Shown here: positions 49,600 through 58,631 of the stretch, piece by piece
Layout: the number at the start of each line of letters is the position of its first letter
Numbering within the stretch: the first letter of the stretch is position 1
NCBI RefSeq assembly: GCF_021513135.1
Contig: NZ_CP090981.1
Span: forward strand, 620,001-684,000
Direction: 5' to 3'
Length of the DNA: 64,000 bases
Source: Vibrio sp. SS-MA-C1-2
GTDB lineage: Bacteria; Pseudomonadota; Gammaproteobacteria; Enterobacterales; Vibrionaceae
Translations under genes and position numbers: made by a program
The notes under the pieces: model-generated
Databases searched by the model: none
What the model saw: only the letters and a program-made list of their open reading frames with translations
What the model was told of the DNA's origin: nothing

Positions 49600-51012
49600 T
49601 CATTTAATTGTCGGCAAGGTAATTTCAATCCGTAAACCACCTAATGGACTTTTACTGGCTAAAATTGTTCCTTGATGCTGGATAATTGCATTTTCTGTGA
49701 TGGCTAAACCTAAGCCAGTACCACCTGTTTCACGATCTCTGGCAGTGGATACTCGATAAAAAGGGCGGAATATCTCTTTTAACTCTTGCTCAGGAACACC
49801 TAATCCATCGTCATCAATGGTAATTTTTAGTTGATGGTGCTCAGTGGTAAAATCGATATTAATTTTATAATCACTGTATTTGATGGCATTACGAATGACA
49901 TTTTCGAGTGCGCTGACCAATAGGTTTAGATTACCGCTAATTAAGGTCTGATCAAGCTGGTGGTAGGTGAGTGTTTTATCTAACTGTTCGGCTTCAAAAA
50001 GGGCATTATCTAGCATCTCTTGCCACAGTTCATTAATGGTGATTTGTTCACGGTTTTGGTGGTTATCAACCTGCATTCTTGATAAAGAGAGTAGACTCGC
50101 GATCATCTTCTCTAAGCGTTCGGCTTCTAACTCGATGCGGGTTAACTCTTTGCTCTCTCCTTGTTTTCTTACAGCCAGTGCCGTTGCCATTCGCAAGCGG
50201 GTGAGCGGTGATCGCAGTTCATGGGAGATATCAGAAAGAAGGCGCTGTTGGCCAGACATCAATTGATTGATTGAACTGACCATTAAATTAAAGCTAATAC
50301 CTGCCTGTTTAAATTCAGTGGCTCCTTTTTCTAAATCTGGATCGGTCGATATCTCTCCTTTGGCAACCCGTTCAGCAGCAACTTGTAATCGGCGAGCTGG
50401 AGTACTTAATGCCCACGCTAACCATAATAACAAGGGAGTGCTGACTAACATGGTTAATAGCAGTAGCGAAATTGGGCGATCTAACACTTGATAGATAAAC
50501 GGCATGGAAGGTTTACTGCTATGGCTAAAGTAAAACCATACGGGTTCATTGCTTACTTCAGTTTTAAAAGGGCCTGAAATTAAAAAGCGGCCATACCCTT
50601 TTTGTTGTGGTGAATTAGGATTATCTGAAAGAGTGATAAAATTACGAACAGCTCTGATTTTTCCCTGATACTTTTTACTATGATGACTGTGTTCAGTTTT
50701 AGGTTTACAGCAACTATATAACTCACCTTCAGAATTTGAGACATAAATTGAGAGTTCACCATTGCTTCGCTTTTGGGCCTCCTTTTGAATCCGCTGAATA
50801 TTTTTTAATAGAGGCTGATCTGGGTCTAAACGATCATGGATATTATTGGTAATTAAGCTAAATTTTTCGATCTGTTTTTGATTAATTAACTGCTGATTTC
50901 GAGGATCAAAATGAGGTGCAACAGTGATGGCAATCAACACAATAAGAAGTGTTAACCAGAATATGGCAAAGATCTGGCCGTATAAATTAGAGACGCGCGG
51001 AAGTTTAATCAT
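49600..51012 (-). CDS. cpxA: Envelope-stress sensor histidine kinase CpxA
   Basis: A 470-residue inner-membrane kinase. TM1 is about residues 10-31 and TM2 about 180-202, flanking a periplasmic sensor. A HAMP region follows, then the phosphoacceptor His264 in LLSDISHELRSPLTRL, and the ATPase N/G boxes VIRNAIKYS, DDDGLGVP and GGTGLGLAI. The periplasmic domain contains CCKPKTEHSHHSKK (residues 101-114) where E. coli CpxA has no such segment; two Cys and three His suggest metal or redox input. It lies 12 bases after cpxR in one operon. In E. coli it responds to misfolded envelope proteins and is inhibited by CpxP. Confidence 0.9.
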   Translation of the reverse strand: MIKLPRVSNLYGQIFAIFWLTLLIVLIAITVAPHFDPRNQQLINQKQIEKFSLITNNIHDRLDPDQPLLKNIQRIQKEAQKRSNGELSIYVSNSEGELYSCCKPKTEHSHHSKKYQGKIRAVRNFITLSDNPNSPQQKGYGRFLISGPFKTEVSNEPVWFYFSHSSKPSMPFIYQVLDRPISLLLLTMLVSTPLLLWLAWALSTPARRLQVAAERVAKGEISTDPDLEKGATEFKQAGISFNLMVSSINQLMSGQQRLLSDISHELRSPLTRLRMATALAVRKQGESKELTRIELEAERLEKMIASLLSLSRMQVDNHQNREQITINELWQEMLDNALFEAEQLDKTLTYHQLDQTLISGNLNLLVSALENVIRNAIKYSDYKINIDFTTEHHQLKITIDDDGLGVPEQELKEIFRPFYRVSTARDRETGGTGLGLAITENAIIQHQGTILASKSPLGGLRIEITLPTIK

Positions 51013-51024
51013 AATCAGTTTATC

Positions 51025-51708
51025 TTACTCTTCAATTAGCATATAGCCGCGACCACGTAAGGTTTTGATACGATCTTTACCATCTTCTCGTGGAGGAAGT
51101 TTTTTTCGGATATTCGAGACATGGACATCGATTGCACGATCAAAAGGCGCAAGATGTTTACCTAATACATTTAAGCTCAAATCTGATTTAGAGATAATAG
51201 TACTTGGATGATTAATAAAATAAGTTAGAAGAATAAGCTCCGTTGAGGTGAGGTCGATGAGTGTATTTTGGCAATAGACTTCTTGTTTACCAAGCTCAAT
51301 AGTAATGCCTTGATAAGTAATCGTATCTGTATTTGATTGGTTTTCTCGTTGCTGACTTCTGCGCAAAATAGCTCGAATTCTGGCTAATAATTCACGGTCA
51401 CTAAAAGGTTTGGGCAAATAGTCATCGGCCCCTAATTCAAGACCTAAAACGCGATCAATCTCATCCCCTTTTGCAGTTAACATGAGCACGGGGGTTTCAT
51501 GCTCTTTACGTAGCTGACTTAACATCTCTAAGCCGTTCATATTTGGCATCATGATATCTAATAATATCAGGTCAACGTCGGGTGTTAATGCGGCGAGTCC
51601 AGCCTCTCCATCATTGGCTTCAGATACCGTAAATCCTTCGAGGGTTAAGATATCATTTAACAGTGAAGTTAACTCAATATCATCGTCGACTAATAAAATA
51701 TGACTCAT
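51025..51708 (-). CDS. cpxR: Response regulator CpxR
   Basis: A 227-residue OmpR-type regulator. The receiver domain has the acidic pair in LLVDDDIE (residues 5-12), phospho-acceptor Asp51 in LILLDIMMP and Lys near 100 (YLPKPF). A winged-helix DNA-binding domain follows and ends VSNIRKKLPPREDGKDRIKTLRGRGYML. ATG at 51706-51708 is used since GAGGA lies 8 bases upstream and it gives the usual MSHILLVDDD start. It binds GTAAA-N5-GTAAA sites; one lies in the intergenic region to cpxP. Confidence 0.93.
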   Translation of the reverse strand: MSHILLVDDDIELTSLLNDILTLEGFTVSEANDGEAGLAALTPDVDLILLDIMMPNMNGLEMLSQLRKEHETPVLMLTAKGDEIDRVLGLELGADDYLPKPFSDRELLARIRAILRRSQQRENQSNTDTITYQGITIELGKQEVYCQNTLIDLTSTELILLTYFINHPSTIISKSDLSLNVLGKHLAPFDRAIDVHVSNIRKKLPPREDGKDRIKTLRGRGYMLIEE

Positions 51709-51812
51709 CTTTTCATCCTCAATATATGACACTCAATAACAGTACTTAAGCGTAGTTTTCTCACTATAAGATATCGTGCAATGGAGGGATAATGCTACTT
51801 ATTTTTTATTGC

Positions 51813-51848
51813 TTTACGCTTCTTTACGTAGGTTGTACATCTCTTTAC
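51813..51848. promoter_or_regulatory. CpxR box plus extra half site
   Basis: On the minus strand GTAAAGAAGCGTAAA (51813-51827) is a perfect GTAAA-N5-GTAAA CpxR box. A further GTAAA half site (51844-51848) is two helical turns away. They lie between divergent cpxRA and cpxP, where CpxR activates both in E. coli. Confidence 0.82.
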
Positions 51849-51933
51849 ATTGCAAGAGGTAGACTATCTCCATCGCTTAAATATTAAACAACTGTAATCC
51901 TAAATAATGACAATTTAAAAAGAGGGTATCGTA

Positions 51934-52488
51934 ATGAAAAAGATCAATAAAACATTAATCGCAGCATGTATTCTTCCTATTGCTTTAGGCTCGACCGCTG
52001 TCTTTGCTTATAACAATTCAAATCATCACAATTCGAATTCTGGACATTCAACTAATTACAGCAGTGATTGCGGACAATCTCATGATGGCTATAACCATAA
52101 TGGTCATAATAAAATGTCGGATAACCATAATGGTCATAATAAAATGTCGGATAGCCATAAAGGAAACAGAAGTCACAATGGGTTATATGGGCAGTTAAAT
52201 TTAACGGCAGAGCAACAGGGTCAGATGGAGACGATACGCAATAGTTATCAGCAAGAGATGAATCAACATCGAGATGCATTGAGATCACTTCGTCAAAACG
52301 AGCGAGATCAAATTCAACAAGAGCAGTTTGATGAACAAGCCGTTACTGACTTAGCCAATCAAATTGGAGCGATTCAAGTTGAGCGTAAAGTAGCAAAAGC
52401 AAAATATCGTAATGAGATGTTTAATCTACTAACACCAGAACAGCAGCAACAGATGAAAAATAGTCGAGGAAATAATAACCACTATTAA
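51934..52488 (+). CDS. cpxP: CpxP/Spy-like periplasmic protein with His/Asn-rich insert
   Basis: A 184-residue secreted protein: signal peptide 1-25 (cleavage near VFA-Y), then a His/Asn/Ser-rich stretch (residues 27-82) and an LTxxQ helical domain with LNLTAEQQ (88-95) and LLTPEQQ (165-171), the hallmark of CpxP and Spy. The insert contains two copies of a 10-residue repeat (YNHNGHNKMSD, NHNGHNKMSD), and the mature part holds about 17 histidines and one Cys. CpxP binds CpxA and misfolded proteins; the His-rich part may bind Zn, Cu or Ni ions. CpxR box upstream; a terminator follows; fieF is next. Confidence 0.82.
   Translation: MKKINKTLIAACILPIALGSTAVFAYNNSNHHNSNSGHSTNYSSDCGQSHDGYNHNGHNKMSDNHNGHNKMSDSHKGNRSHNGLYGQLNLTAEQQGQMETIRNSYQQEMNQHRDALRSLRQNERDQIQQEQFDEQAVTDLANQIGAIQVERKVAKAKYRNEMFNLLTPEQQQQMKNSRGNNNHY
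52091..52160 (+). repeat. 30-base in-frame tandem repeat in cpxP
   Basis: Units at 52091-52120 and 52121-52150 appear identical, with a partial third from 52151. Each encodes a NHNGHNKMSD-type decapeptide, so copy number can vary without breaking the frame. Confidence 0.85.
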
Positions 52489-52508
52489 TTTACTTGCACT
52501 GTCATCTT

Positions 52509-52546
52509 AACCGCAATGAACATAAACATTCATTGCGGTTTTTTTC
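52509..52546 (+). terminator. Terminator after cpxP
   Basis: Arms AACCGCAATG and CATTGCGGTT followed by T7. Confidence 0.85.
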
Positions 52547-52633
52547 GTTTAATTTATTGGAGTAACATTCCATTGATTGAGATAAAAAAGCTATACTTTG
52601 CATAATAACACCTTATTTGAGTGATTGATTAAT

Positions 52634-53527
52634 ATGACAAATGGATATGCAAAGTGGGTTCAATTAGCAGCTATTGCGGCGATATGTGTCGCGGGTGTGT
52701 TAATGGTGATGAAACTATTTGCTTGGTGGAATACAGGTTCCGTGAGTTTACTGGCTTCTCTTCTTGACTCAATTCTAGATATGGCGGCCTCACTGGTTAA
52801 TCTTTTAGTGATTCGTTATGCCGTGCAACCCGCCGATAATGAACACAGTTTTGGTCATGGTAAGGCAGAATCTTTAGCCGCATTGGCTCAGGCAGCCTTC
52901 ATATCTGGTTCTGCTATCTTTCTGATTCTTAATGGCGTTGAACGTTTAATGCGTCCAGAGCCATTACAATCACCAGAATTAGGGTTGATTGTCAGCAGTA
53001 TTGCGGTTGTGATAACGGCGATATTGATACTATTTCAAAAGTGGGTAATTGCAAAAACGGATAGTCAAGCGATAAAAGCGGACTCTCTTCATTATCAAAC
53101 CGATCTCTATATGAATATTGCGATTATTATTGCATTAGGGTTGAGTTGGTTTGGGTGGCTTTGGAGTGATAGTGTTTTTGCTATTTTAATTGGTTTTTAT
53201 ATTTTATTTTCAGCAGGAAAAATAGGATATGACGCGACGCAATCCCTATTGGATCGACAGTTACCTTTTGGTGAACGAGATAAAATTATCGAGTTAACAT
53301 TAACGATAGAGGGTGTTCAAGGGTTGCATGATCTCCGTACTCGTCAATCCGGTGCAGTTAAGTTTATTCAGCTTCATTTAGAGTTAGATGACTATATGCC
53401 ATTAATCGAAGCGCATAAAATTGCAGATAGTGTTGAAGCAATATTAGGTCGTCATTTTGTTGGTGCTGATATTATTATTCATCAAGATCCCTTATCGGTT
53501 CTTATTGCTGAAAAAGAGAACGATTGA
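52634..53527 (+). CDS. fieF: Cation-diffusion-facilitator exporter FieF
   Basis: A 297-residue CDF transporter that exports Fe2+ and Zn2+ in exchange for protons. Six helices; the metal-site residues appear as ASLLDSILD in TM2 and HYQTDLYMN in TM5. The HSFGHGKAE loop and a C-terminal cytoplasmic domain with GVQGLHDLRTRQSG and HQDP are present. ATG 52634 is used; the upstream TTG at 52625 lacks support. It lies between cpxP and pfkA as in E. coli. Confidence 0.92.
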   Translation: MTNGYAKWVQLAAIAAICVAGVLMVMKLFAWWNTGSVSLLASLLDSILDMAASLVNLLVIRYAVQPADNEHSFGHGKAESLAALAQAAFISGSAIFLILNGVERLMRPEPLQSPELGLIVSSIAVVITAILILFQKWVIAKTDSQAIKADSLHYQTDLYMNIAIIIALGLSWFGWLWSDSVFAILIGFYILFSAGKIGYDATQSLLDRQLPFGERDKIIELTLTIEGVQGLHDLRTRQSGAVKFIQLHLELDDYMPLIEAHKIADSVEAILGRHFVGADIIIHQDPLSVLIAEKEND

Positions 53528-53719
53528 GCAGATTTAAGACTATTATTAATAATAAATTAAATAGTGATGACTTATATCAACTAAATAAGTAAATAAAGTT
53601 GTAATCCGATGACAGAAGTAAGAAAATTACATTATTCAGTCTCATAAATGTTGATTATTTACATGATAATTTTCTTCTTTATGCTCGATTTTTTTAGTTT
53701 CTAATAATTAGAGGTAACC

Positions 53720-54691
53720 ATGACTCGTAAGATTAACAAGATTGGTGTATTAACTAGTGGTGGTGACGCACCTGGAATGAATGCTGCTGTTCGTAGTGTT
53801 GTTCGTGCTGCATTAACGGAAGGCATTGAAGTCTGTGGCATTTACGATGGCTACCAAGGTTTACATCAGAATCGCATTGAGAAACTAAATCGCTCAAGTG
53901 TTTCAGATATCATTAACCGTGGTGGTACGTTCTTGGGTTCTGCTCGCTTCCCTGAGTTTAAGGATGAAAAAGTACGTGAACAAGCTATCCAAAACATGAA
54001 AATGCACGGCATTGATGCATTGGTTGTTATCGGTGGTGACGGTTCATTTATGGGTGCAAAAAAACTAACTGAAATGGGCTTTCCATGTATTGGTCTACCA
54101 GGCACAATCGATAATGATGTTGCAGGTACTGACTACACTATTGGTTATATGACCGCGTTAAATACCGTTATCGATGCGATTGACCGTTTACGTGATACTT
54201 CATCTTCTCATCAACGTATATCGATTGTTGAAGTTATGGGTCGCTATTGTGGTGATTTAACGTTGATGGCTGCAATTGCAGGTGGTTGTGAATATATTAT
54301 CACTCCTGACGTTGGCTTAGATAAAAATAAACTTATTTCTCACATCAAAGATGGCATTTATAAAGGTAAGAAGCATGCAATTATTGCCATTACTGAATTA
54401 ATGACAGACAGTAATGAGTTAGCTAAGTTTATTGAAGAAGAGACAGGCAGAGAAACTCGTGCAACGATTCTTGGTCATATTCAACGTGGTGGACATCCAA
54501 CAGCGTTTGACCGAGTACTTGCTTCACGTATGGGTGCATATGCGGTTGATCTTCTTCTTAAAGGTGAAGGTGGTCGTTGTGTTGGTATTCAGAATGATGC
54601 CATGGTTCACCATGATATCATCGACGCAATTGAAAACATGAAGCGTCCAGTGAAAACTGAGCTTTATGAACTTGCTGAGAAATTATTCTAA
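53720..54691 (+). CDS. pfkA: ATP-dependent 6-phosphofructokinase
   Basis: A 323-residue enzyme phosphorylating fructose-6-phosphate in glycolysis. [40 protein letters not shown] (catalytic Asp) and [14 protein letters not shown] motifs are present. AGAGGT precedes the ATG. A bidirectional terminator separates it from the convergent tpiA, another glycolytic gene. Confidence 0.95.
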   Translation: MTRKINKIGVLTSGGDAPGMNAAVRSVVRAALTEGIEVCGIYDGYQGLHQNRIEKLNRSSVSDIINRGGTFLGSARFPEFKDEKVREQAIQNMKMHGIDALVVIGGDGSFMGAKKLTEMGFPCIGLPGTIDNDVAGTDYTIGYMTALNTVIDAIDRLRDTSSSHQRISIVEVMGRYCGDLTLMAAIAGGCEYIITPDVGLDKNKLISHIKDGIYKGKKHAIIAITELMTDSNELAKFIEEETGRETRATILGHIQRGGHPTAFDRVLASRMGAYAVDLLLKGEGGRCVGIQNDAMVHHDIIDAIENMKRPVKTELYELAEKLF

Positions 54692-54725
54692 TCTTGATTG
54701 TTTTCAAGTAGAAAAATTTAATCAT

Positions 54726-54756
54726 AAAAAAGGCGACTATTAGGTCGCCTTTTTTT
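54726..54756. terminator. Bidirectional terminator between pfkA and tpiA
   Basis: Arms AAAAAAGGCGAC and GTCGCCTTTTTT with a TATTAG loop. Confidence 0.9.
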
Positions 54757-54805
54757 ATGATTAAATGTCACGATGGCGTGACACCTAATATTCTTTAAGA
54801 AGAGA

Positions 54806-55576
54806 TTACTTCTTAGCTTCAGCTGCTGCTTTAGCGATAGCAGCAAAGCTAGCTGCATCTAGAGCTGCACCGCCAACTAGCGCGCCATCGATATCAGGCT
54901 GTGCGAAGTAAGCTTCAGCATTTTCTGGCTTAACAGAACCGCCGTATTGGATAACAACGTTTTTAGCAACTTCAGCATCTTGATCAGCAATGTGAGCACG
55001 GATTGCTGCGTGGATACGCTGTGCGTCATCAGCTGTTGCTGCTTTACCTGTGCCGATAGCCCAGATTGGTTCATAAGCGATGATTGCACCATTTAGCGCT
55101 TCAGCACCTTGAGTTTTGATAACTGCATCGATTTGACGAGCACATACTGACACAGTTTCACCCGCTTCATTTTGTGCTTCAGATTCACCGATACAAAGAA
55201 CTGGCGTTAAACCGTTCTCTTTTAGGAATGCGAATTTCTTAGCAACAAACTCGTCTGATTCGTTGTGGTATTCACGACGCTCAGAGTGACCAATGATGAT
55301 GTGAGAAGCACCAAAGTCTTTAAGCATTGCAGGAGAGATATCACCTGTGAATGCGCCGCTTAGGTTAACGTCTACATTTTGTGCACCTAAAACGATTGGG
55401 TTTACTGCTTTCTCGATTAGCTGTTGAGCTAGATCTAAGTACATTGCAGGTGGTGCAATAGCAACATCAACACCTTCAACACCGTTAAGTTCAGCATCTA
55501 GACCTTTGATTAGGTCAGTTACCATTGTTTTGCTACCGTTTAATTTCCAGTTACCCATAACAACAGGACGACGCAT
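54806..55576 (-). CDS. tpiA: Triose-phosphate isomerase
   Basis: A 256-residue TIM-barrel enzyme interconverting dihydroxyacetone phosphate and glyceraldehyde-3-phosphate. Lys11 in GNWKLNGS, the catalytic His in IIGHSERRE near residue 96, Glu in [15 protein letters not shown] near 168 and [10 protein letters not shown] are all in place. Strongly expressed codon choice and a GGAGAA ribosome binding site upstream fit a high-output gene. Confidence 0.95.
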   Translation of the reverse strand: MRRPVVMGNWKLNGSKTMVTDLIKGLDAELNGVEGVDVAIAPPAMYLDLAQQLIEKAVNPIVLGAQNVDVNLSGAFTGDISPAMLKDFGASHIIIGHSERREYHNESDEFVAKKFAFLKENGLTPVLCIGESEAQNEAGETVSVCARQIDAVIKTQGAEALNGAIIAYEPIWAIGTGKAATADDAQRIHAAIRAHIADQDAEVAKNVVIQYGGSVKPENAEAYFAQPDIDGALVGGAALDAASFAAIAKAAAEAKK

Positions 55577-55788
55577 AATAGTTCTCCAATTAAATGTAAA
55601 TAATTAACCAATTTAAGTAAAAATATAACAGGTTTTGACCACAGATATAATGTTTAAAATCATAAATGTGGTTAGATACACATAGTTTATAATAAAAACA
55701 AAAAAAATGAGTAAGATTGTTTACTTTTACATCGTTTTCGATTGATATATAAAGCTGGTTTTATTATCGATCATTAAGGACAATGATT

Positions 55789-56106
55789 ATGCCACATTTG
55801 ATTATGGAATATTCAGATCCTGTTACAGAACGGATGAATACCGTTTCGCTGCTTGAAGATCTTCACTTAATTGCGGTTGAGAGTGGTTACTTTAACAATG
55901 AGTTAGTGGTCTCTCGTAGTTACTCGGCACATAACTGGTTTGTAGGTAGTGCGCTAGAGAGAGAAGATTTTATCCATTTAACGTTAAATACGTCCTTGAG
56001 TTTAGATATTGGAGAGAAAAAACAGCTAATTGCTCGTTTTATGACCCAGTTACAGCAGCAAGCTGAAGGAATTACTAGCCTCACGGTAGATATCAATGCC
56101 ACATAA
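55789..56106 (+). CDS. 5-carboxymethyl-2-hydroxymuconate isomerase-like tautomerase
   Basis: A 105-residue tautomerase-superfamily protein of the CHMI type (MPHLIMEYSD ... AHNWFVGSALEREDFIHLTL). The start at ATG 55789 is decided by two things: AAGGA at 55776-55780 is 8 bases away, and it places Pro2 directly after Met, as needed for the catalytic N-terminal proline of this fold. An earlier in-frame ATG at 55783 would bury that proline. CHMI normally acts in homoprotocatechuate breakdown, but no other gene of that pathway is nearby, so the true substrate is open. Confidence 0.75.
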   Translation: MPHLIMEYSDPVTERMNTVSLLEDLHLIAVESGYFNNELVVSRSYSAHNWFVGSALEREDFIHLTLNTSLSLDIGEKKQLIARFMTQLQQQAEGITSLTVDINAT

Positions 56107-56166
56107 TTAAGAAATAATAAATAATCTTCTGTTTCATTAGGGATAGATCTCTTAATATAAGCGCAT

Positions 56167-56296
56167 ATATTCCCTTCATACTTGAAGCTGCTAGGTTGTT
56201 GACTGCGTTCATTCGCCTCTATCATATAGAACACCTATGCTCATGGGGCCTCATTCATTGGTCGCCGACTAGCAACTCCAATTATTTTGGGTTTAC
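56167..56296. repeat. ERIC-like intergenic repeat, copy 4
   Basis: From TATATTCCCTTCATACTTGA to CAACTCCAATTATTTTGGG, with the same internal core as the other copies. Lies between the tautomerase and DUF805 genes. Confidence 0.85.
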
Positions 56297-56325
56297 CTAT
56301 TTATATTTATAGAGATTAAAGAAGA

Positions 56326-56880
56326 ATGACTAAATCAGAGTGGCTATTTTCATTTCGTGGTCGAATTGGCCGTCAACATTATTGGACATGGTTTGCCATC
56401 TATTATATTGCGATGACGGCATTGCTATTTTTAGGTGCACAACTGCCTAACCCAATGCTGCAATCCGTTTTTACTTTAATCGTCCCTTTTATTCTTGTTT
56501 ATCCCGATCTCGCTGTGCAAGCAAGACGTTGGCATGATCGCAATCGTTCGAACTACTGGTTACTGCTTAATATCCCTGTCTTTGCTGGGCGAATTCTATT
56601 GCCGGCAGCAGGTGTTGAAGGTGCAGCGACGACGCCATTAACGCCAATGGAAAATGGAATTTTCTTAATTTCAACGGCATGCAGTTTGTGGATTTTAGTT
56701 GAGTGTGGATTATTAAAAGGAAAACCTGAAAGTAATCGTTATGGCTCAGCTGTTACACCATTAACTCCCAAGAAGGGGGCTAAGACGCAACAAAAAGCAC
56801 CACATAATGAGACCTTGGAGAAAGCGAGTGTGGTTAAAGAATTAGCAAAAGATAAAGTGCGTTCTATTTTCAAAAAATAG
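56326..56880 (+). CDS. DUF805 family membrane protein
   Basis: A 184-residue inner-membrane protein. The DUF805 start SFRGRIGRQHYWTWFAIYY is followed by about four membrane helices and the conserved QARRWHDRNRSNYWLLL loop, with GLLKGKPESNRYG ending the domain. A basic cytoplasmic tail of about 40 residues (KKGAKTQQKAPHNETLEKAS) follows. Function unknown for the family. Single cistron, ending convergent to fpr with a hairpin between. Confidence 0.82.
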   Translation: MTKSEWLFSFRGRIGRQHYWTWFAIYYIAMTALLFLGAQLPNPMLQSVFTLIVPFILVYPDLAVQARRWHDRNRSNYWLLLNIPVFAGRILLPAAGVEGAATTPLTPMENGIFLISTACSLWILVECGLLKGKPESNRYGSAVTPLTPKKGAKTQQKAPHNETLEKASVVKELAKDKVRSIFKK

Positions 56881-56912
56881 TTAGCCTTTGAATTAGCTGA
56901 CTAAATAGAGAT

Positions 56913-56960
56913 TAAAGAGATTTTGGCCATCACAAATAGATAATGATGGCTTTCTCTTTA
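56913..56960. terminator. Hairpin between DUF805 gene and fpr
   Basis: Imperfect stem AAAGAGATTTTGGCCATCA / TGATGGCTTTCTCTTT between convergent genes. Confidence 0.65.
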
Positions 56961-56989
56961 TTCGTTATGACTTATCTTACGTAAAAAGC

Positions 56990-57733
56990 TTACCAATAGT
57001 GCTCCATCGTTATCTGTCCAGGTTTACTTCTTAAGTTTTTAATAAAGCCTTTCTGTTCTAATATTGCTTTGGTATCTTTTACCATCTGTGGGTTACCACA
57101 TAACATGATCTGGCTTTTATCTAATGAGAGGGGAAGATCAATAATTCGTTCTAACATACCATCATTTAAAGCATGAGTAATTCGACCTGAAAGTGCATTA
57201 GGGCCAGGCTCTCGACTGACAAATGGTTGAACCACGAGTTGACTAGGGTATTTCTTTTTTAACTCTTCAATTTCGGCTTGATAACTTAAATCTGATGCAC
57301 AACGAACCGCATGAACCAGAACGATACGTCTAAATCGACTCCAAGGTTCTGCGGTTCTTAAGATAGAGAGATAAGGCCCAAGAGCGGTTCCTGTTGCAAG
57401 CATCCAAAGGTGTTCACCTTGAGGAACTTCATCTAAAGTAAAGAAACCACTCGCTTCTGGTGTGACCTCAATGGTATCCCCTGGCTGTAATGAAAAAAGC
57501 TTTGGAGACAGCAGACCATCGGCAATGCTGGTGGCGTAAATTTCAAATTTATTATCGCTAGGTGGATTGACTAATGAGTAGGCGCGTTGAACACGTTGCC
57601 CATCAATATCCATACCTAATTTAATAAATTGACCAGGAATAAAAGGATCGATAGGTGCTTCAAGTTCTAAGCTAAAAAGGGTGTTATTCCAATGGCGATT
57701 TTTAGTAACAGTGGCTGAAATCCAATGACTCAT
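56990..57733 (-). CDS. fpr: Ferredoxin/flavodoxin-NADP+ reductase
   Basis: A 247-residue FNR-fold flavoprotein that transfers electrons between NADPH and flavodoxin or ferredoxin. FAD motif RVQRAYSLVNPP near residue 50, NADP motif LATGTALGPYLSIL near 115, and the C-terminal MLCGNPQMVKDTKAIL with the terminal aromatic HYW typical of bacterial subclass II Fpr. It lies 18 bases after a Fe-S-type regulator gene and is probably cotranscribed with it. Confidence 0.9.
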   Translation of the reverse strand: MSHWISATVTKNRHWNNTLFSLELEAPIDPFIPGQFIKLGMDIDGQRVQRAYSLVNPPSDNKFEIYATSIADGLLSPKLFSLQPGDTIEVTPEASGFFTLDEVPQGEHLWMLATGTALGPYLSILRTAEPWSRFRRIVLVHAVRCASDLSYQAEIEELKKKYPSQLVVQPFVSREPGPNALSGRITHALNDGMLERIIDLPLSLDKSQIMLCGNPQMVKDTKAILEQKGFIKNLRSKPGQITMEHYW

Positions 57734-57751
57734 ACATTGCTCCTCATAATA

Positions 57752-58378
57752 TTACTTTGTAGTGGTAATCCTATAAGCGCAGCGGCGTTGACCTGCAATA
57801 ATGTGCTCTTCTCGTATAATTCGATAATCTTTCCCGAGTAATCGCTGAAATACAGTTAATTCAGAAAGACATAACGATTGGCATGCCGTCGCAGCTTGGC
57901 AAATAGGGCAGTGATTCTCAACAAATAGGAATTCATTTTCATTCAGTTCTGATAGTTCAGTCATGTAACCATCATGTTCTCTTAATGAGCTAATTGCTGT
58001 AAGTTTCTCTTTCAGTGTAGAGCACTGTGTCATCGCTTTTTTATAATTTTGATAGGTTTTTTCTTCTCGCTGCTTAACTATTTTATTTAAACCTTCAGGT
58101 CCAAAGTTCTCGTGTATAGATTCGATAATCTGGACACTTAAATCATTATGACTATCGATGAATAAGGCATGGCCTTGCGTTGAAAGTTGCCAATAACGAT
58201 TGGGACGGCCAATTTTTACTTTGACGTCATAAGCGTCTAATAAATTACTTTTCTCTAAGCTTTGTAGGTGTTGTCGAGCACCCATGGTTGTAATGCTTAG
58301 AGAATCTGCCAACATCTTCGCCGTTTGAGGGCCTTGACGCTTAATGATTGCTAATATTTTATCTGTCGTTTTCATCAT
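57752..58378 (-). CDS. Helix-turn-helix regulator with C-terminal cysteine cluster (SufR-like)
   Basis: A 208-residue protein. An N-terminal winged helix (QTAKMLADSLSITTMGARQHLQSLEKSNLL, residues 18-47) is followed by KIGRPNRYWQL and a helical middle. The C-terminal half carries ENHCPICQAATACQSLCLSEL with Cys157, 160, 166, 170 and a distal Cys200 in GQRRCAYRI. This layout matches SufR-type regulators that sense Fe-S status. The ATG at 58378 or the next codon may be used. It is cotranscribed with fpr, suggesting redox or iron control of NADPH-flavodoxin reduction. Ligand assignment is inference. Confidence 0.7.
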   Translation of the reverse strand: MMKTTDKILAIIKRQGPQTAKMLADSLSITTMGARQHLQSLEKSNLLDAYDVKVKIGRPNRYWQLSTQGHALFIDSHNDLSVQIIESIHENFGPEGLNKIVKQREEKTYQNYKKAMTQCSTLKEKLTAISSLREHDGYMTELSELNENEFLFVENHCPICQAATACQSLCLSELTVFQRLLGKDYRIIREEHIIAGQRRCAYRITTTK

Positions 58379-58416
58379 AATTTCTTATCAAAAGATAAAT
58401 AGGGACTTAGTGATTT

Positions 58417-58544
58417 TATACCCTTCATACTTGAAGTTGCTAGGTTGTTGGCGTCGCTTATTCGCCCCAATTATAGAGTACACCTATATTCATGGGGCCT
58501 CATTCACTTGCCGCCGACTAGCAACTCCAATTATTTTAGGTATA
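58417..58544. repeat. ERIC-like intergenic repeat, copy 5 (full)
   Basis: From TATACCCTTCATACTTGAAG to CTCCAATTATTTTAGGTATA with matching ends; 128 bases. Lies upstream of the SufR-like gene. Confidence 0.88.
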
Positions 58545-58631
58545 TATGAATAGTTATATTATGTTGCGAAGGGGGTTAATAAAGCAATCTCTTAACTAAA
58601 TAAAATAACTTTAAATTTTTATTGAGGAGTG

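Noticed and set aside
52091-52160. CRISPR-like short repeats
   Set aside because: The units are directly adjacent, in frame and coding within cpxP, with no spacers.
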